Assembly (NCBI GenBank): GCA_021414045.1
Contig: JAIOPF010000012.1
Location: forward strand, 1-6,517
DNA length: 6,517 bases
Reading direction: 5' to 3'
Origin: Deltaproteobacteria bacterium
GTDB taxonomy: Bacteria > UBA10199 > DSSB01
Part shown: positions 1-6,347 of the stretch, piece after piece
Layout of the letters: each line of letters begins with the position of its first letter
How positions within the stretch are numbered: the first letter of the stretch is position 1
Notes under the pieces: model-generated
What the model was told of the DNA's origin: nothing
The model's input: only the letters and a program-made list of their open reading frames with translations
The model's database searches: none
Made by a program: the position numbers and the translations under genes

Positions 1-592
1 CCAAGGCCCAACGCACCGACCCTTGCGCCAGGCGCAGGATACGGGTGCTGATCGTTTTTCCTTGCTTGCCCAGGATTTGAGTCAACTCCTCTTGGGATAG
101 AGGGGAGAAGCGAATTTTTTGGCAGCGAGAGAGGATGGTCCTTGGGACCCAACCCGCCGCATGCGAGACGAGCAGGAAGTAGGTTTCCGGCGGCGGTTCC
201 TCGAGGGTTTTCAAGAGCGCGTTGGCCGCCGCGGGATTGAGCGCGTGGGCCTCGGCGAGCAGGACGACCCGAACGCGGCTTACTAGTGGGGGCATCGCCA
301 TGGCTTTTTTTACTTCGCGGATTTGGTCGATTTTGATGCGTCCGTTGTCCGGCTCGAGGTTCCAGAGGTCCGGGTGTCGGCCCTCTTGAATGAGATGGCA
401 AGAGCGACAGTCACCGCAAGGGGCCTCTTTGGATTCGCAGAGCAGGGCGGCGGCGAGATGCCGGGCGACGAGCTGTTTTCCGATTCCGTCGGGGCCCAGG
501 AAAATCAGGGCATGGGGCAACCGTCCCGAGCCACGCCATTGCTCGAGGGAACGAAAGACCTCGCGGTGTCCGGTGAAGGCGGGCTCTTTCAT
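1..592 (-). CDS. holB: DNA polymerase III delta' subunit, N-terminal 197 codons (runs off left edge)
   Basis: Delta' is part of the clamp-loader complex that places the sliding clamp on DNA during replication. My reading of the minus strand from the ATG at 592 stays open to base 1. It begins MKEPAFTGHREVF. A P-loop-like GPDGIGKQ lies at residues 33-40, with Q in place of the usual S/T after GK. The zinc-binding cysteines are C52, C59, C62 and C65 (C-G-D-C-R-S-C core). The Walker B region is degenerate (VVLLAEAHAL, 109-118). The family hallmark LLKTLEEPP is at 126-134 and the SRC motif at 155-157. Degenerate nucleotide-binding motifs are usual in delta' and help separate it from DnaX. The ATG overlaps the tmk stop as ATGA, with only a weak ribosome site, so translation is probably coupled. 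The C-terminal domain is missing because the window ends. Confidence 0.93.
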   Translation of the reverse strand, partial: MKEPAFTGHREVFRSLEQWRGSGRLPHALIFLGPDGIGKQLVARHLAAALLCESKEAPCGDCRSCHLIQEGRHPDLWNLEPDNGRIKIDQIREVKKAMAMPPLVSRVRVVLLAEAHALNPAAANALLKTLEEPPPETYFLLVSHAAGWVPRTILSRCQKIRFSPLSQEELTQILGKQGKTISTRILRLAQGSVRWAL

Positions 593-1230
593 GGTTTCTT
601 GATTCCCAGGCTTTCGATTTCTTCCAGGATCTTGCCGTGCAGCGCTTCGATTTCCATCGTCGCATCGAAAACGCGGAAGCGTTCGGGTTCTTCGCGCGCA
701 AGCCGCAGATATCCTTGGCGGACTTTTTCGTGAAAGGCGAGGGCCTCGGCCTCGAAACGTCCCTCGGAGCTTTTTTGTCGCTCAAGCCGGGCCGTGGCGC
801 GCGCCAGGCCGATCTCGACGGGAAGGTCGAGCAGGAAAGTCCGGTTGGGCTTGAGCCCCCCCGTCGCCAATTGATTGAGTTCGGTGATGAGCTTGAGGTC
901 GAGGTGACGGCCAAATCCCTGGTAGGCGACGGTAGCGTCGGTGAAACGGTCGCAGAGGACTATGCGGTTTTCGGCCAAGGCGGGGGCGATGGTTTCCTCG
1001 ATATGTTGGGCTCGATCCGCGGCGTAGAGCATCAGTTCGGAGAGGGGCGAAAGGCGGTGATTTTTTCCGTCCAGCAAAATGCGGCGGATCTCGGCTCCGA
1101 TCTCGGTACCACCGGGTTCGCGGGTCAAGAGACAAGGGAAACCGCGTTTTTTTAAGGCCTCCGCGAGGAGGTGGATTTGAGTGGTTTTGCCGCTGCCCTC
1201 GCCGCCTTCGAATGTCAGGAAGAGTCTCAT
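589..1230 (-). CDS. tmk: Thymidylate kinase (dTMP kinase)
   Basis: This cytoplasmic enzyme phosphorylates dTMP to dTDP with ATP, feeding dTTP synthesis. The protein is 213 residues, normal for bacterial Tmk. The P-loop GEGSGKTT is at residues 10-17, the TREPGG motif at 36-41, YAADRAQH at 69-76, the CDRF (DRx) motif at 93-96, and the dTMP-contacting TDATVAYQG at 97-105. An arginine-bearing LID segment falls around 148-158. The ATG at 1230 places the P-loop at the usual distance from the N-terminus, and I found no in-frame start further upstream. The ribosome site is weak (only AGG, in TAGGCTTCGG). It overlaps holB by four bases, a common tmk-holB pairing. It lies just after a terminator, and no convincing promoter is visible in the ~40 bases between them. 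Confidence 0.96.
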   Translation of the reverse strand: MRLFLTFEGGEGSGKTTQIHLLAEALKKRGFPCLLTREPGGTEIGAEIRRILLDGKNHRLSPLSELMLYAADRAQHIEETIAPALAENRIVLCDRFTDATVAYQGFGRHLDLKLITELNQLATGGLKPNRTFLLDLPVEIGLARATARLERQKSSEGRFEAEALAFHEKVRQGYLRLAREEPERFRVFDATMEIEALHGKILEEIESLGIKKP

Positions 1231-1271
1231 TTGAGACCGAAGCCTAGGGATTGGCGATGGGTAGATGCAAG

Positions 1272-1308
1272 AAAAAAAGACCCCCCTAGCTTTTCAACTA
1301 GGAGGGCC
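1272..1308 (-). terminator. Rho-independent terminator after the 574-residue barrel gene
   Basis: Read on the minus strand, arm GGCCCTCCTAG (1308-1298) pairs with CTAGGGGGGTC (1289-1279): 11 pairs with two G-T wobbles, around an 8-base loop. A run of seven T follows (1278-1272). It lies about 50 bases after the barrel stop codon and about 40 before tmk, so it should insulate the two units. Confidence 0.9.
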
Positions 1309-1360
1309 TTCCGTGCAGTGAGTTGTGCATCCCTCTTTGGAGAGGAATTCTTTATCGCCG

Positions 1361-3085
1361 TCAGTACATGTAGCCCAATTGCAGGCCAAAAGTGTTCTGC
1401 GAAGTCGAAGGCAGGCTTCCGGAGAGGAAGCTGGGATTCGTCGAACTGTCGTGACGGAATTCAGCGCGTACGCGGAGGGCTCTGGCCCAGGGCGAATTAA
1501 TGCTCGCGAAAGGCGTTACCTGGAAGGTCGAACGCGTCGACCACATGGTCTGCGCGGTTCCGGTGCGGGCGGCGTCGGGATCCAAGAAGACTTCGAAGCC
1601 TTGGGCGAAGCTGACCTGAGGGATCAATCCCACCCTCGCGGTGAGCCCTAAGGCATGCCAATTGGCTTCCGGTTGTCCGGCGCCCTGGCCTTCGTGACCC
1701 CAGTCGTAGGTCGCCGAGGCGGTGAAACGATCGAATCCGCCGGCGGTGGACGTCGCGTCGTTGACCTTCACCGCGGCAATGAAGTCCAGGATACTGCGCA
1801 ATCTTCCGCCTTCGGAACCTACCGTGCTCGCGCCAGACAGGGTCAGCCAGGGGGTGGGATTTCCGCTCAGGGCTCCCAGCCAGCCGATGCCGGCGGAACG
1901 GTCGAGGACGTTGTCCCAACCGTTGATGATGCCCGTGGTGGCGGTGAACAGACTGGCGCCGCTGCTGTCGGTAATGATGGGATATTCCGCCAAAACGCCC
2001 AAGTGCGTGAAGGGTTCGGCGAGCCCGAATTGCCACGAATGACTGATGTGGTTGTTGCTCAAGCTCTCGATGACTTCGGTGCCGATCAGGGTGGCGAACT
2101 TGCCGCCACGCAAGGTCACTCCATTGCCGATGGGAAGCCTGAGGCGGGCATAGACCTGCTGCAAGTCGTACCAGTCGCCGCTGAAGGAAGAGCGGGCGCG
2201 GGCGACCCGAGGGTTTTCGCCGACGCCGAAATCGAAGCGGAAACCGAAGGGATTGTCCGCATCGACGGCTCGGTCCAAGGAAAGTTCGAGGTAATTGAAC
2301 ATCGGGCGATCGGCTCGGGTATCGAAGATGCGCATCGCGTTCATGCCGGTCGAGGGAGCGCCAAGGTTCGCGGTGTAGGTCGTGTCGAGATAAAGTCCCG
2401 GGGTGATGCCGCGGACGAACTGGCCCATCGAGACGTCGCGCGGGAAATGGCCCCCGGCCACGTCGACCAATCGGGCGAGATCGAGTCCGGCCATGAAGAA
2501 GTATCCCATGGGGTTGTATCCGCGACCGCCGAAAGAATCGGGGGTTTCGGGGACGGAGAGGCCGAAGTTGGGCTGGAAGCCTCCGGATAATACGACGATG
2601 CCGCGGGCGAAGGTCAGTCCGCCGCCCAAGCTCAAGGCTAGCATCGACTGATTGTCGAGAGCCCGAGTGATGGAGGGCGCCACGCCGGCTTGCTGAGAAT
2701 AAAGGATGTTGCTGCCGATGCCGGCGAAGACAAAGGCACTGAGCCAACCGGGGGCTATCCAGCCTTCATAGCCGCCTTCGAGGCCGAAATGGACCAGTGA
2801 GACGTCGTGTCCCGAACCGTCGTTCAAGGCGCCCAAGCGAAAGACGCCGTTCAAGAAAAGCGAGTTTCGAGAATCAAGATTGAAGTTTTGCCCGACGGTC
2901 GTTTGAAACATCCCGCCGGAATACGAAGGTGCGCTGCCGCCCAAGGCCAAGGAGGTATAACCGCCGCTCATTTGAAGGCGATAAGGCGCCACGGGGTTCC
3001 CGCTGCTTGCCGCGGGGGCCGGTGCTGGTGGTGCTGAGGCCGGTCCCGATGCGGGCGTGTTGGTTGAAGCTACTGGTGGTGTCAT
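1361..3085 (-). CDS. Outer-membrane beta-barrel protein, BBP2/OmpL-like C-terminal region with extra N-terminal barrel-like region
   Basis: I take the ATG at 3085 as start (574 residues). It has an AGGGG ribosome site 10 bases upstream and overlaps the stop of a short upstream frame; a GTG at 3145 would add 20 residues but has no ribosome site. Residues 1-34 are a Pro/Ala/Ser-rich stretch. Residues 35-205 are made of alternating, glycine- and aromatic-rich short strands typical of a small barrel. From about 227 the sequence resembles the BBP2 (OmpL-like) putative porin family: RGGKF at 326-330, GTEVIES at 335-341, EPFTHLGV at 357-364 and INGWDN at 387-392. The chain ends LQLGYMY, with the terminal aromatic expected of outer-membrane barrels. 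BBP2 proteins are usually 350-450 residues, so this is long. Oddly, neither candidate start gives a signal peptide. A channel role is inferred from fold only; the substrate is unknown. It has its own sigma-54 promoter and terminator. Confidence 0.8.
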   Translation of the reverse strand: MTPPVASTNTPASGPASAPPAPAPAASSGNPVAPYRLQMSGGYTSLALGGSAPSYSGGMFQTTVGQNFNLDSRNSLFLNGVFRLGALNDGSGHDVSLVHFGLEGGYEGWIAPGWLSAFVFAGIGSNILYSQQAGVAPSITRALDNQSMLALSLGGGLTFARGIVVLSGGFQPNFGLSVPETPDSFGGRGYNPMGYFFMAGLDLARLVDVAGGHFPRDVSMGQFVRGITPGLYLDTTYTANLGAPSTGMNAMRIFDTRADRPMFNYLELSLDRAVDADNPFGFRFDFGVGENPRVARARSSFSGDWYDLQQVYARLRLPIGNGVTLRGGKFATLIGTEVIESLSNNHISHSWQFGLAEPFTHLGVLAEYPIITDSSGASLFTATTGIINGWDNVLDRSAGIGWLGALSGNPTPWLTLSGASTVGSEGGRLRSILDFIAAVKVNDATSTAGGFDRFTASATYDWGHEGQGAGQPEANWHALGLTARVGLIPQVSFAQGFEVFLDPDAARTGTAQTMWSTRSTFQVTPFASINSPWARALRVRAEFRHDSSTNPSFLSGSLPSTSQNTFGLQLGYMY

Positions 3086-3165
3086 ATCGATTTTTCCCCT
3101 GGGGCCGGTGAATAAAAAGCCCCAGTCTTGTTTTCGACAGGACACCGAAAAATTTGCTTAGGCAT
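3082..3165 (-). CDS. Possible 27-residue leader ORF overlapping the barrel start
   Basis: An ATG at 3165 follows a purine-rich GAGAGAGGGAT that can act as a ribosome site. The frame encodes 27 residues starting MPKQIFRCPVENK and stops with a TGA that shares ATGA with the barrel ATG at 3085. It would start about 20 bases into a transcript from the sigma-54 promoter at 3197-3212. It has no hydrophobic segment, so it is not a detached signal peptide. It may be a real leader peptide coupling translation, the relic of an N-terminus broken by a frame change, or chance. Shifting to either other frame here also gives no signal peptide. Confidence 0.35.
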   Translation of the reverse strand: MPKQIFRCPVENKTGAFYSPAPGEKSI

Positions 3166-3196
3166 ATCCCTCTCTCTTTTCCCTGTACTGGAATTT

Positions 3197-3212
3197 TGCA
3201 ACCCGGGTGCCA
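3197..3212 (-). promoter_or_regulatory. Sigma-54 (-24/-12) promoter for the 574-residue barrel gene
   Basis: Minus-strand TGGCACCCGGGTTGCA matches the RpoN consensus TGGCACG-N4-TTGCA at all but one specified base, with the required GG-N10-GC spacing. The GC at 3199-3198 predicts a start near 3186, about 100 bases before the ATG at 3085. Sigma-54 promoters need an enhancer-binding activator, which is not encoded in this window. Confidence 0.82.
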
Positions 3213-3310
3213 GTGAGAGGAAATATTAAATCTTTGTATTATCAATGGTTTAACTCATAAGAGCCCCCTTTTGAGGCGGTGAAAATTGCTTAAGTTAACG
3301 GCAATTGCCC

Positions 3311-3320
3311 CCCGTACAGG
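3311..3320. promoter_or_regulatory. Possible activator site, CCNGTACNGG type
   Basis: The near-palindrome CCCGTACAGG lies about 100 bases upstream of the -24 element, a usual distance for an enhancer-binding protein. A related CCTGTACTGG sits at 3182-3191, at the predicted transcription start. A perfect 10-base palindrome, GGCAATTGCC, is next to it at 3300-3309. No known regulator is matched; the assignment is by position and symmetry only. Confidence 0.25.
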
Positions 3321-3354
3321 CATTTTTAGGGGATTAATTTTTTTTAAAAAAAGC

Positions 3355-3392
3355 AAAAAAAACCCCGATTCGCCGTAGCAAATCGGGGTTTT
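3355..3392 (-). terminator. Rho-independent terminator after the 403-residue porin
   Basis: On the minus strand AACCCCGATT (3390-3381) pairs perfectly with AATCGGGGTT (3370-3361) around a 10-base loop. Two flanking A-T pairs (3391-3392 with 3360-3359) can extend the stem to 12. A T-run follows on that strand (3362-3355), and more T lies beyond. It starts about 20 bases after the porin stop. Confidence 0.93.
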
Positions 3393-3411
3393 GGATTCCG
3401 TCGGGAGAGGC

Positions 3412-4623
3412 CTAGAAGTTGTAGGCGAACTCCGCCGAAATGGCGTTCGACAGCGAAGTGAGATCCCCGCTGGCGGGATTGATCAACACGTTACGCGGTT
3501 GCAGGCCGGGCTGGACATTGGCGTAGTGATGCAGGTCCATCCGGTATTCCAGTTTCATCTTCGCACCGTCGGTGATTTGATAACCGGCGCCGAGGACGAA
3601 GTTATGGATCTGCTGGTCGGCACCCGTGAACTCACCTTGGATGTCATGCAGGTAGCCGTAGCTGAAGAAGATGTCCCAGATGTCGCTCAGGCCGTAATCC
3701 AAGACGAAGTAACCGCCGAGGGACTTGGCGTTGGGGCCAAGGACGCCGGTGAGGTTGTTCTGTTGGATGTAGGTGAACTCACCCGCGAACAAGAGTTGTT
3801 CGGTGAACTTCACGGCGAAGTCCATGTCGATGATGTGGGTCAAGTGGGCGTTGTTGCCAGCTTGCTCCGGGCCACCGGCATAGCTTAAGCCGATCGTGCT
3901 CTTCTTGCCTTCTTCACCCCAGTTGTAGCCGAAGCGGGTACCCCAAGAAGGGATAGCGCTGTCGCCAGGACTGGCGACGCCAGCCGCCGGGGGAATGGGA
4001 AGACGGGCACCGGTCAAGCAGGGAGCTCCGACGATGATACAGTCGAAGAGTTGGTTGACCAGGTAGAGGTGCATGTCGAAGTGATCGCCGAAGGCCCAGT
4101 ACATCTTGGCGCCCGTCGCGTTGGTCGGGGTCAGGAAGTTATAGGTGTTCGGAAAAGAGATCGTGGGGTTGTCGGCACGGTCGACCAGGTAGTAGCCGAT
4201 GGGAACGTTGAAACGACCGATCAGGAACTCACCGCCGAGGACGCCCAAGGTCACATAACCTTGTTCGAGCTCGAAGTTGCTGCCGACGACGCCGGTGTCG
4301 GTGTTACGACCGCTGCCGGAGAGGGAACGGCCGAAATCGAGGTCGGCGCGCAAGCGGATCTTTTCGCCGAAGCTCTTCTGAATGTCGAGCTCGACTTGAT
4401 CCACGTAAAAGTTGAAAGTATCGCGGCTCGGGGCGGTAGCGCCGCGGAAATCGCGAAGCTGGCCGCTGACGTCGCCAATGGCCGCACTGTCATCGTGCTG
4501 CCAACCGGTAACGATGTCGACGTTACCGCTGAACTCTACCCCACCCGCCTTCGAATCTTCGGCGTGGGCCGGCAGACTGACGCTGAGCGCGAGCAGACTG
4601 GCCGCTATAGCTAGTTTTTTCAT
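3412..4623 (-). CDS. Outer-membrane beta-barrel porin, paralogue A (403 residues)
   Basis: A predicted outer-membrane channel. The signal peptide is MKKLAIAASLLALSVSLPAHA, with likely cleavage after A21 (AHA-ED). The mature chain consists of amphipathic strands and ends AEFAYNF, the C-terminal Phe that marks BAM-assembled barrels. Motifs shared with BBP2-type porins are LEQGYV (119-124), GRFNVPIG (136-143) and DRADN (148-152). Long blocks are shared with paralogue B, including DQVELD, RLRADLDFGR and GAGYQITDGAK. A loop of about 14 extra residues carries C195 and C202 (C-x6-C), absent at that place in B; it may form a surface disulfide. The ATG at 4623 is chosen because AAGGAG sits 6 bases upstream. 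The alternative ATG at 4629 directly abuts that ribosome site. A sigma-54 promoter precedes the gene and a terminator follows. Substrate unknown; a phosphate-selective or other porin family remains possible. Confidence 0.88.
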   Translation of the reverse strand: MKKLAIAASLLALSVSLPAHAEDSKAGGVEFSGNVDIVTGWQHDDSAAIGDVSGQLRDFRGATAPSRDTFNFYVDQVELDIQKSFGEKIRLRADLDFGRSLSGSGRNTDTGVVGSNFELEQGYVTLGVLGGEFLIGRFNVPIGYYLVDRADNPTISFPNTYNFLTPTNATGAKMYWAFGDHFDMHLYLVNQLFDCIIVGAPCLTGARLPIPPAAGVASPGDSAIPSWGTRFGYNWGEEGKKSTIGLSYAGGPEQAGNNAHLTHIIDMDFAVKFTEQLLFAGEFTYIQQNNLTGVLGPNAKSLGGYFVLDYGLSDIWDIFFSYGYLHDIQGEFTGADQQIHNFVLGAGYQITDGAKMKLEYRMDLHHYANVQPGLQPRNVLINPASGDLTSLSNAISAEFAYNF

Positions 4624-4629
4624 GATCAT

Positions 4630-4635
4630 CTCCTT
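4630..4635 (-). promoter_or_regulatory. Ribosome binding site that fixes the paralogue A start
   Basis: Minus-strand AAGGAG is followed at once by ATGATCATG. The first ATG (4629) would have zero spacing; the second (4623) has 6 bases, which is near optimal, and it gives a textbook MKK signal peptide. Confidence 0.85.
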
Positions 4636-4721
4636 CTTTTCTCCAGGATTACGAGGTTAAATTTTCCACGAAACCTGTTGGTTTATGTACAAAATTATCC
4701 AGGAATTTCCATTACTTAGGC

Positions 4722-4738
4722 TGCAAGGCTCGTACCAG
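4722..4738 (-). promoter_or_regulatory. Sigma-54 (-24/-12) promoter for paralogue A
   Basis: Minus-strand CTGGTACGAGCCTTGCA fits the RpoN consensus YTGGYACG-N4-TTGCW with GG-N10-GC spacing (GG at 4736-4735, GC at 4724-4723). The predicted start is near 4711, giving a leader of about 88 bases. A 10-base palindrome, ATTAATTAAT (4746-4755), lies just upstream. Confidence 0.8.
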
Positions 4739-4808
4739 GACACGGATTAATTAATGCTTAGATCCTGGGCCCTTAGAGGCCGCGAGGTCTCGGTTGGTCT
4801 TTGCAATC

Positions 4809-4823
4809 GCTCAAAGCCTGAGC
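4809..4823. promoter_or_regulatory. Short inverted repeat upstream of the paralogue A promoter
   Basis: GCTCA and TGAGC arms surround the 5-base spacer AAGCC, about 75-85 bases upstream of the -24 element. The place would suit an activator site, but 5-base arms are easily found by chance. Confidence 0.18.
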
Positions 4824-4861
4824 ACTTGGCGATTTCTCAAGCATTCCAACCTAAGTCAAAG

Positions 4862-4900
4862 TCGAATGCCCGAGCTCTTCACCGAGTTCGGGCATATCGA
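4862..4900 (-). terminator. Hairpin after paralogue B, likely weak terminator
   Basis: On the minus strand TGCCCGA (4894-4888) pairs with TCGGGCA (4873-4867). An inner CTC/GAG adds three pairs past one A-C mismatch, and an outer TCGA/TCGA adds four past a bulge. It starts about 20 bases after the porin stop. The tail that follows is only moderately T-rich (CTTTGACTT), so it may need Rho or may simply protect the 3' end. Confidence 0.6.
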
Positions 4901-4918
4901 ATTCCAAAATTCAAAGAA

Positions 4919-6160
4919 CTAAAAATTATACGCAAATTCCGCCGACAGAGCGTTTTGCAGCGAGCTTCGGTCGTTGCCCGTGAGGGCGGCGGCCGCGGCG
5001 GCGCTGTAGTTGTGGAGATCGAGTCGATACTCGACCTTCACCTTGGCTCCGTCGGTGATCTGGTAACCTGCACCGAGGCTGAAATCGTTGATTTGCTGAT
5101 CGACGCCCGTATAGGCCGCCGTCGGGTTGACGTCATGCAAGTAGCCATATCGAAAATAAATGTTCCAGGTATCGCTGGGAGAAAAACCCAGGAGCAGGAA
5201 TCCGCCAAATCCCTTGCTGTTCGGAAATCCCGCGAAGGCGCTCGTCACGTTGTCTTGTCGGTAAATGCCTTCGCCGCCAAGAGTGAATTTGTCGCCGATG
5301 TGGATGTTGAAATCGAGGTCGAGGATATTCGTCAAATGGGCGTTGTTGCCGAACTGCTCGGGCCCGCCCGCATAGCTGAATCCGACGGTGCTTTCCTTGC
5401 CCACGGAACCCCAAGTAAAGCCGAAACGCGTTCCGTAAGAGGGGATGGCGCTATCGGTGCCGACCGTGGTGCTGATAACGTCGATTAGGTTGTTGACGAC
5501 GTAGAGGCTCCAATCAAAATTGTCGTTGAAGGCGTAATAGGCTTTCGCGCCGGTCAAGTTGTGCGGTCGAAGGTAACGATAGACGTTGGAGAAGGAGACG
5601 GCCATGTTGTCGGCCCGGTCGACGCTTTCCAATCCGATGGGGGCGTTGAATCGCCCGACCATGAGTTCGATGCCTTTGCCGAAAGGCAAGTTGGTTGTGA
5701 CGTAGCCCTGCTCGAGGTTGAAGTTTTGCCCGGTTTGGGTGACTCGGCCGGTGCCGGAGAGAAATCGACCGAAGTCCAAGTCGGCGCGGAGGCGGATGTT
5801 TTCGCCGAAGCTTTTTTGCAGGTCGAGTTCGACCTGATCGAGATAAAAATTATAGGTGTCGCGGTTGGGGGCGGCCAAGCCGCGAAAATCTCCCAATTGC
5901 CCGCTCCCGGCGCCCGCGCCGTCGGCGGCGTTACAACCGAGCCCGCCCGCGCCGAAAGAACAACTGCCGCCCGCTTGTCGGGGAAAAGCGCCCGCTGGGC
6001 CGTCCGTGCTGGCACCGTCGTCGTGTTGCCAGCCGGTCACGACATCCACGTTGCCGCTGAACTCGACCCCTCCCGCCTTGGAATCCTTCGCAAGCAGGGA
6101 GGTTGGGAGCGACAAGGACGCCAAAGTGGCCGCGAGTGCTAAGTAGACGGACTTTTTCAT
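4919..6160 (-). CDS. Outer-membrane beta-barrel porin, paralogue B (413 residues)
   Basis: A close relative of paralogue A, and likewise a predicted outer-membrane channel. The signal peptide is residues 1-24 (MKKSVYLALAATLASLSLPT, then SLLA), with cleavage likely before KDSKAGG. Family motifs are LEQGYV (149-154), GRFNAPIG (169-176) and DRADN (181-185), and the chain ends AEFAYNF. Between the first strand (up to about residue 48) and GQLGDFRG (87-94) lies a Gly/Ala-rich insert of nearly 40 residues with C67 and C76 (C-x8-C). With a periplasmic N-terminus this would be the first extracellular loop. A has a much shorter, cysteine-free loop there. An alanine run (387-392) lies in the final loop. 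The ATG at 6160 has GAGGAG 7 bases upstream; an in-frame ATG at 6205 lacks a ribosome site and would bury the signal peptide. No sigma-54 site precedes it, unlike A. Substrate unknown. Confidence 0.88.
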   Translation of the reverse strand: MKKSVYLALAATLASLSLPTSLLAKDSKAGGVEFSGNVDVVTGWQHDDGASTDGPAGAFPRQAGGSCSFGAGGLGCNAADGAGAGSGQLGDFRGLAAPNRDTYNFYLDQVELDLQKSFGENIRLRADLDFGRFLSGTGRVTQTGQNFNLEQGYVTTNLPFGKGIELMVGRFNAPIGLESVDRADNMAVSFSNVYRYLRPHNLTGAKAYYAFNDNFDWSLYVVNNLIDVISTTVGTDSAIPSYGTRFGFTWGSVGKESTVGFSYAGGPEQFGNNAHLTNILDLDFNIHIGDKFTLGGEGIYRQDNVTSAFAGFPNSKGFGGFLLLGFSPSDTWNIYFRYGYLHDVNPTAAYTGVDQQINDFSLGAGYQITDGAKVKVEYRLDLHNYSAAAAAALTGNDRSSLQNALSAEFAYNF

Positions 6161-6216
6161 AAAAATGCTCCTCTTCAAAGCAGAAGAAAGGGAAGCTAAA
6201 AACATGCAAAAGGGTG

Positions 6217-6238
6217 AAAAACGACAGAAGAGGTCGCT
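6217..6238 (-). other. Small attenuator-like hairpin in the paralogue B leader
   Basis: Minus-strand AGCGAC (6238-6233) can pair with GTCGTT (6225-6220), with one wobble, around a 7-base loop, and T residues continue to 6217. It is short and would be weak; a role in early termination is speculative. Confidence 0.22.
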
Positions 6239-6268
6239 TCCTTACCCAATATAGCTGAAATTGTGGGA

Positions 6269-6289
6269 GCACGAGGGTCCAGCTCGTGC
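6269..6289 (-). other. Leader hairpin of paralogue B with a pairing-competent loop
   Basis: Minus-strand GCACGAG (6289-6283) and CTCGTGC (6275-6269) form a perfect 7-base stem closing the 7-base loop CTGGACC. The whole loop is the exact complement of GGTCCAG at 6333-6327, 44 bases upstream on the same strand. On the minus strand the T-run lies before the hairpin, and on the plus strand the tail is A-rich, so it is not an intrinsic terminator in either direction. Confidence 0.4.
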
Positions 6290-6304
6290 AAAAAAACTAA
6301 AGAT

Positions 6305-6323
6305 ACTTAAACTTAATTTAAGT
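6305..6323. promoter_or_regulatory. Inverted repeat upstream of paralogue B
   Basis: ACTTAAA and TTTAAGT, perfect 7-base arms separated by CTTAA, lie just downstream of the TATAAT candidate. It could be an operator; AT-rich composition makes chance symmetry more likely. Confidence 0.25.
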
Positions 6324-6347
6324 GAACTGGACCTTAATTTATGTATA

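Noticed and set aside
1655..2590. 311-codon open frame on the plus strand opposite the 574-residue barrel gene
   Set aside because: It lies fully antisense to a well-supported gene, has no domain I recognise and no ribosome site. Long antisense frames are common in GC-rich genes.
1497..2747. 416-codon minus-strand frame inside the same barrel gene
   Set aside because: It is an out-of-frame shadow rich in Arg, His and Pro with no barrel pattern; the 1361-3085 frame carries the family motifs.
2874..3245. 123-codon minus-strand frame covering the barrel start, considered as a source of a missing signal peptide
   Set aside because: It has no sustained hydrophobic segment after a basic N-terminus, and it would need a frame change to join the barrel.
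4051..4614. 187-codon plus-strand frame opposite paralogue A, and a similar one at 5561-6142 opposite paralogue B
   Set aside because: They resemble each other only because the sense genes are paralogues; the products are Val/Glu/Gly-rich with no recognisable domain or start signal.
4622..4629. ATG at 4629 as the start of paralogue A
   Set aside because: It directly abuts AAGGAG; the ATG at 4623 has proper spacing and gives a cleaner signal peptide.
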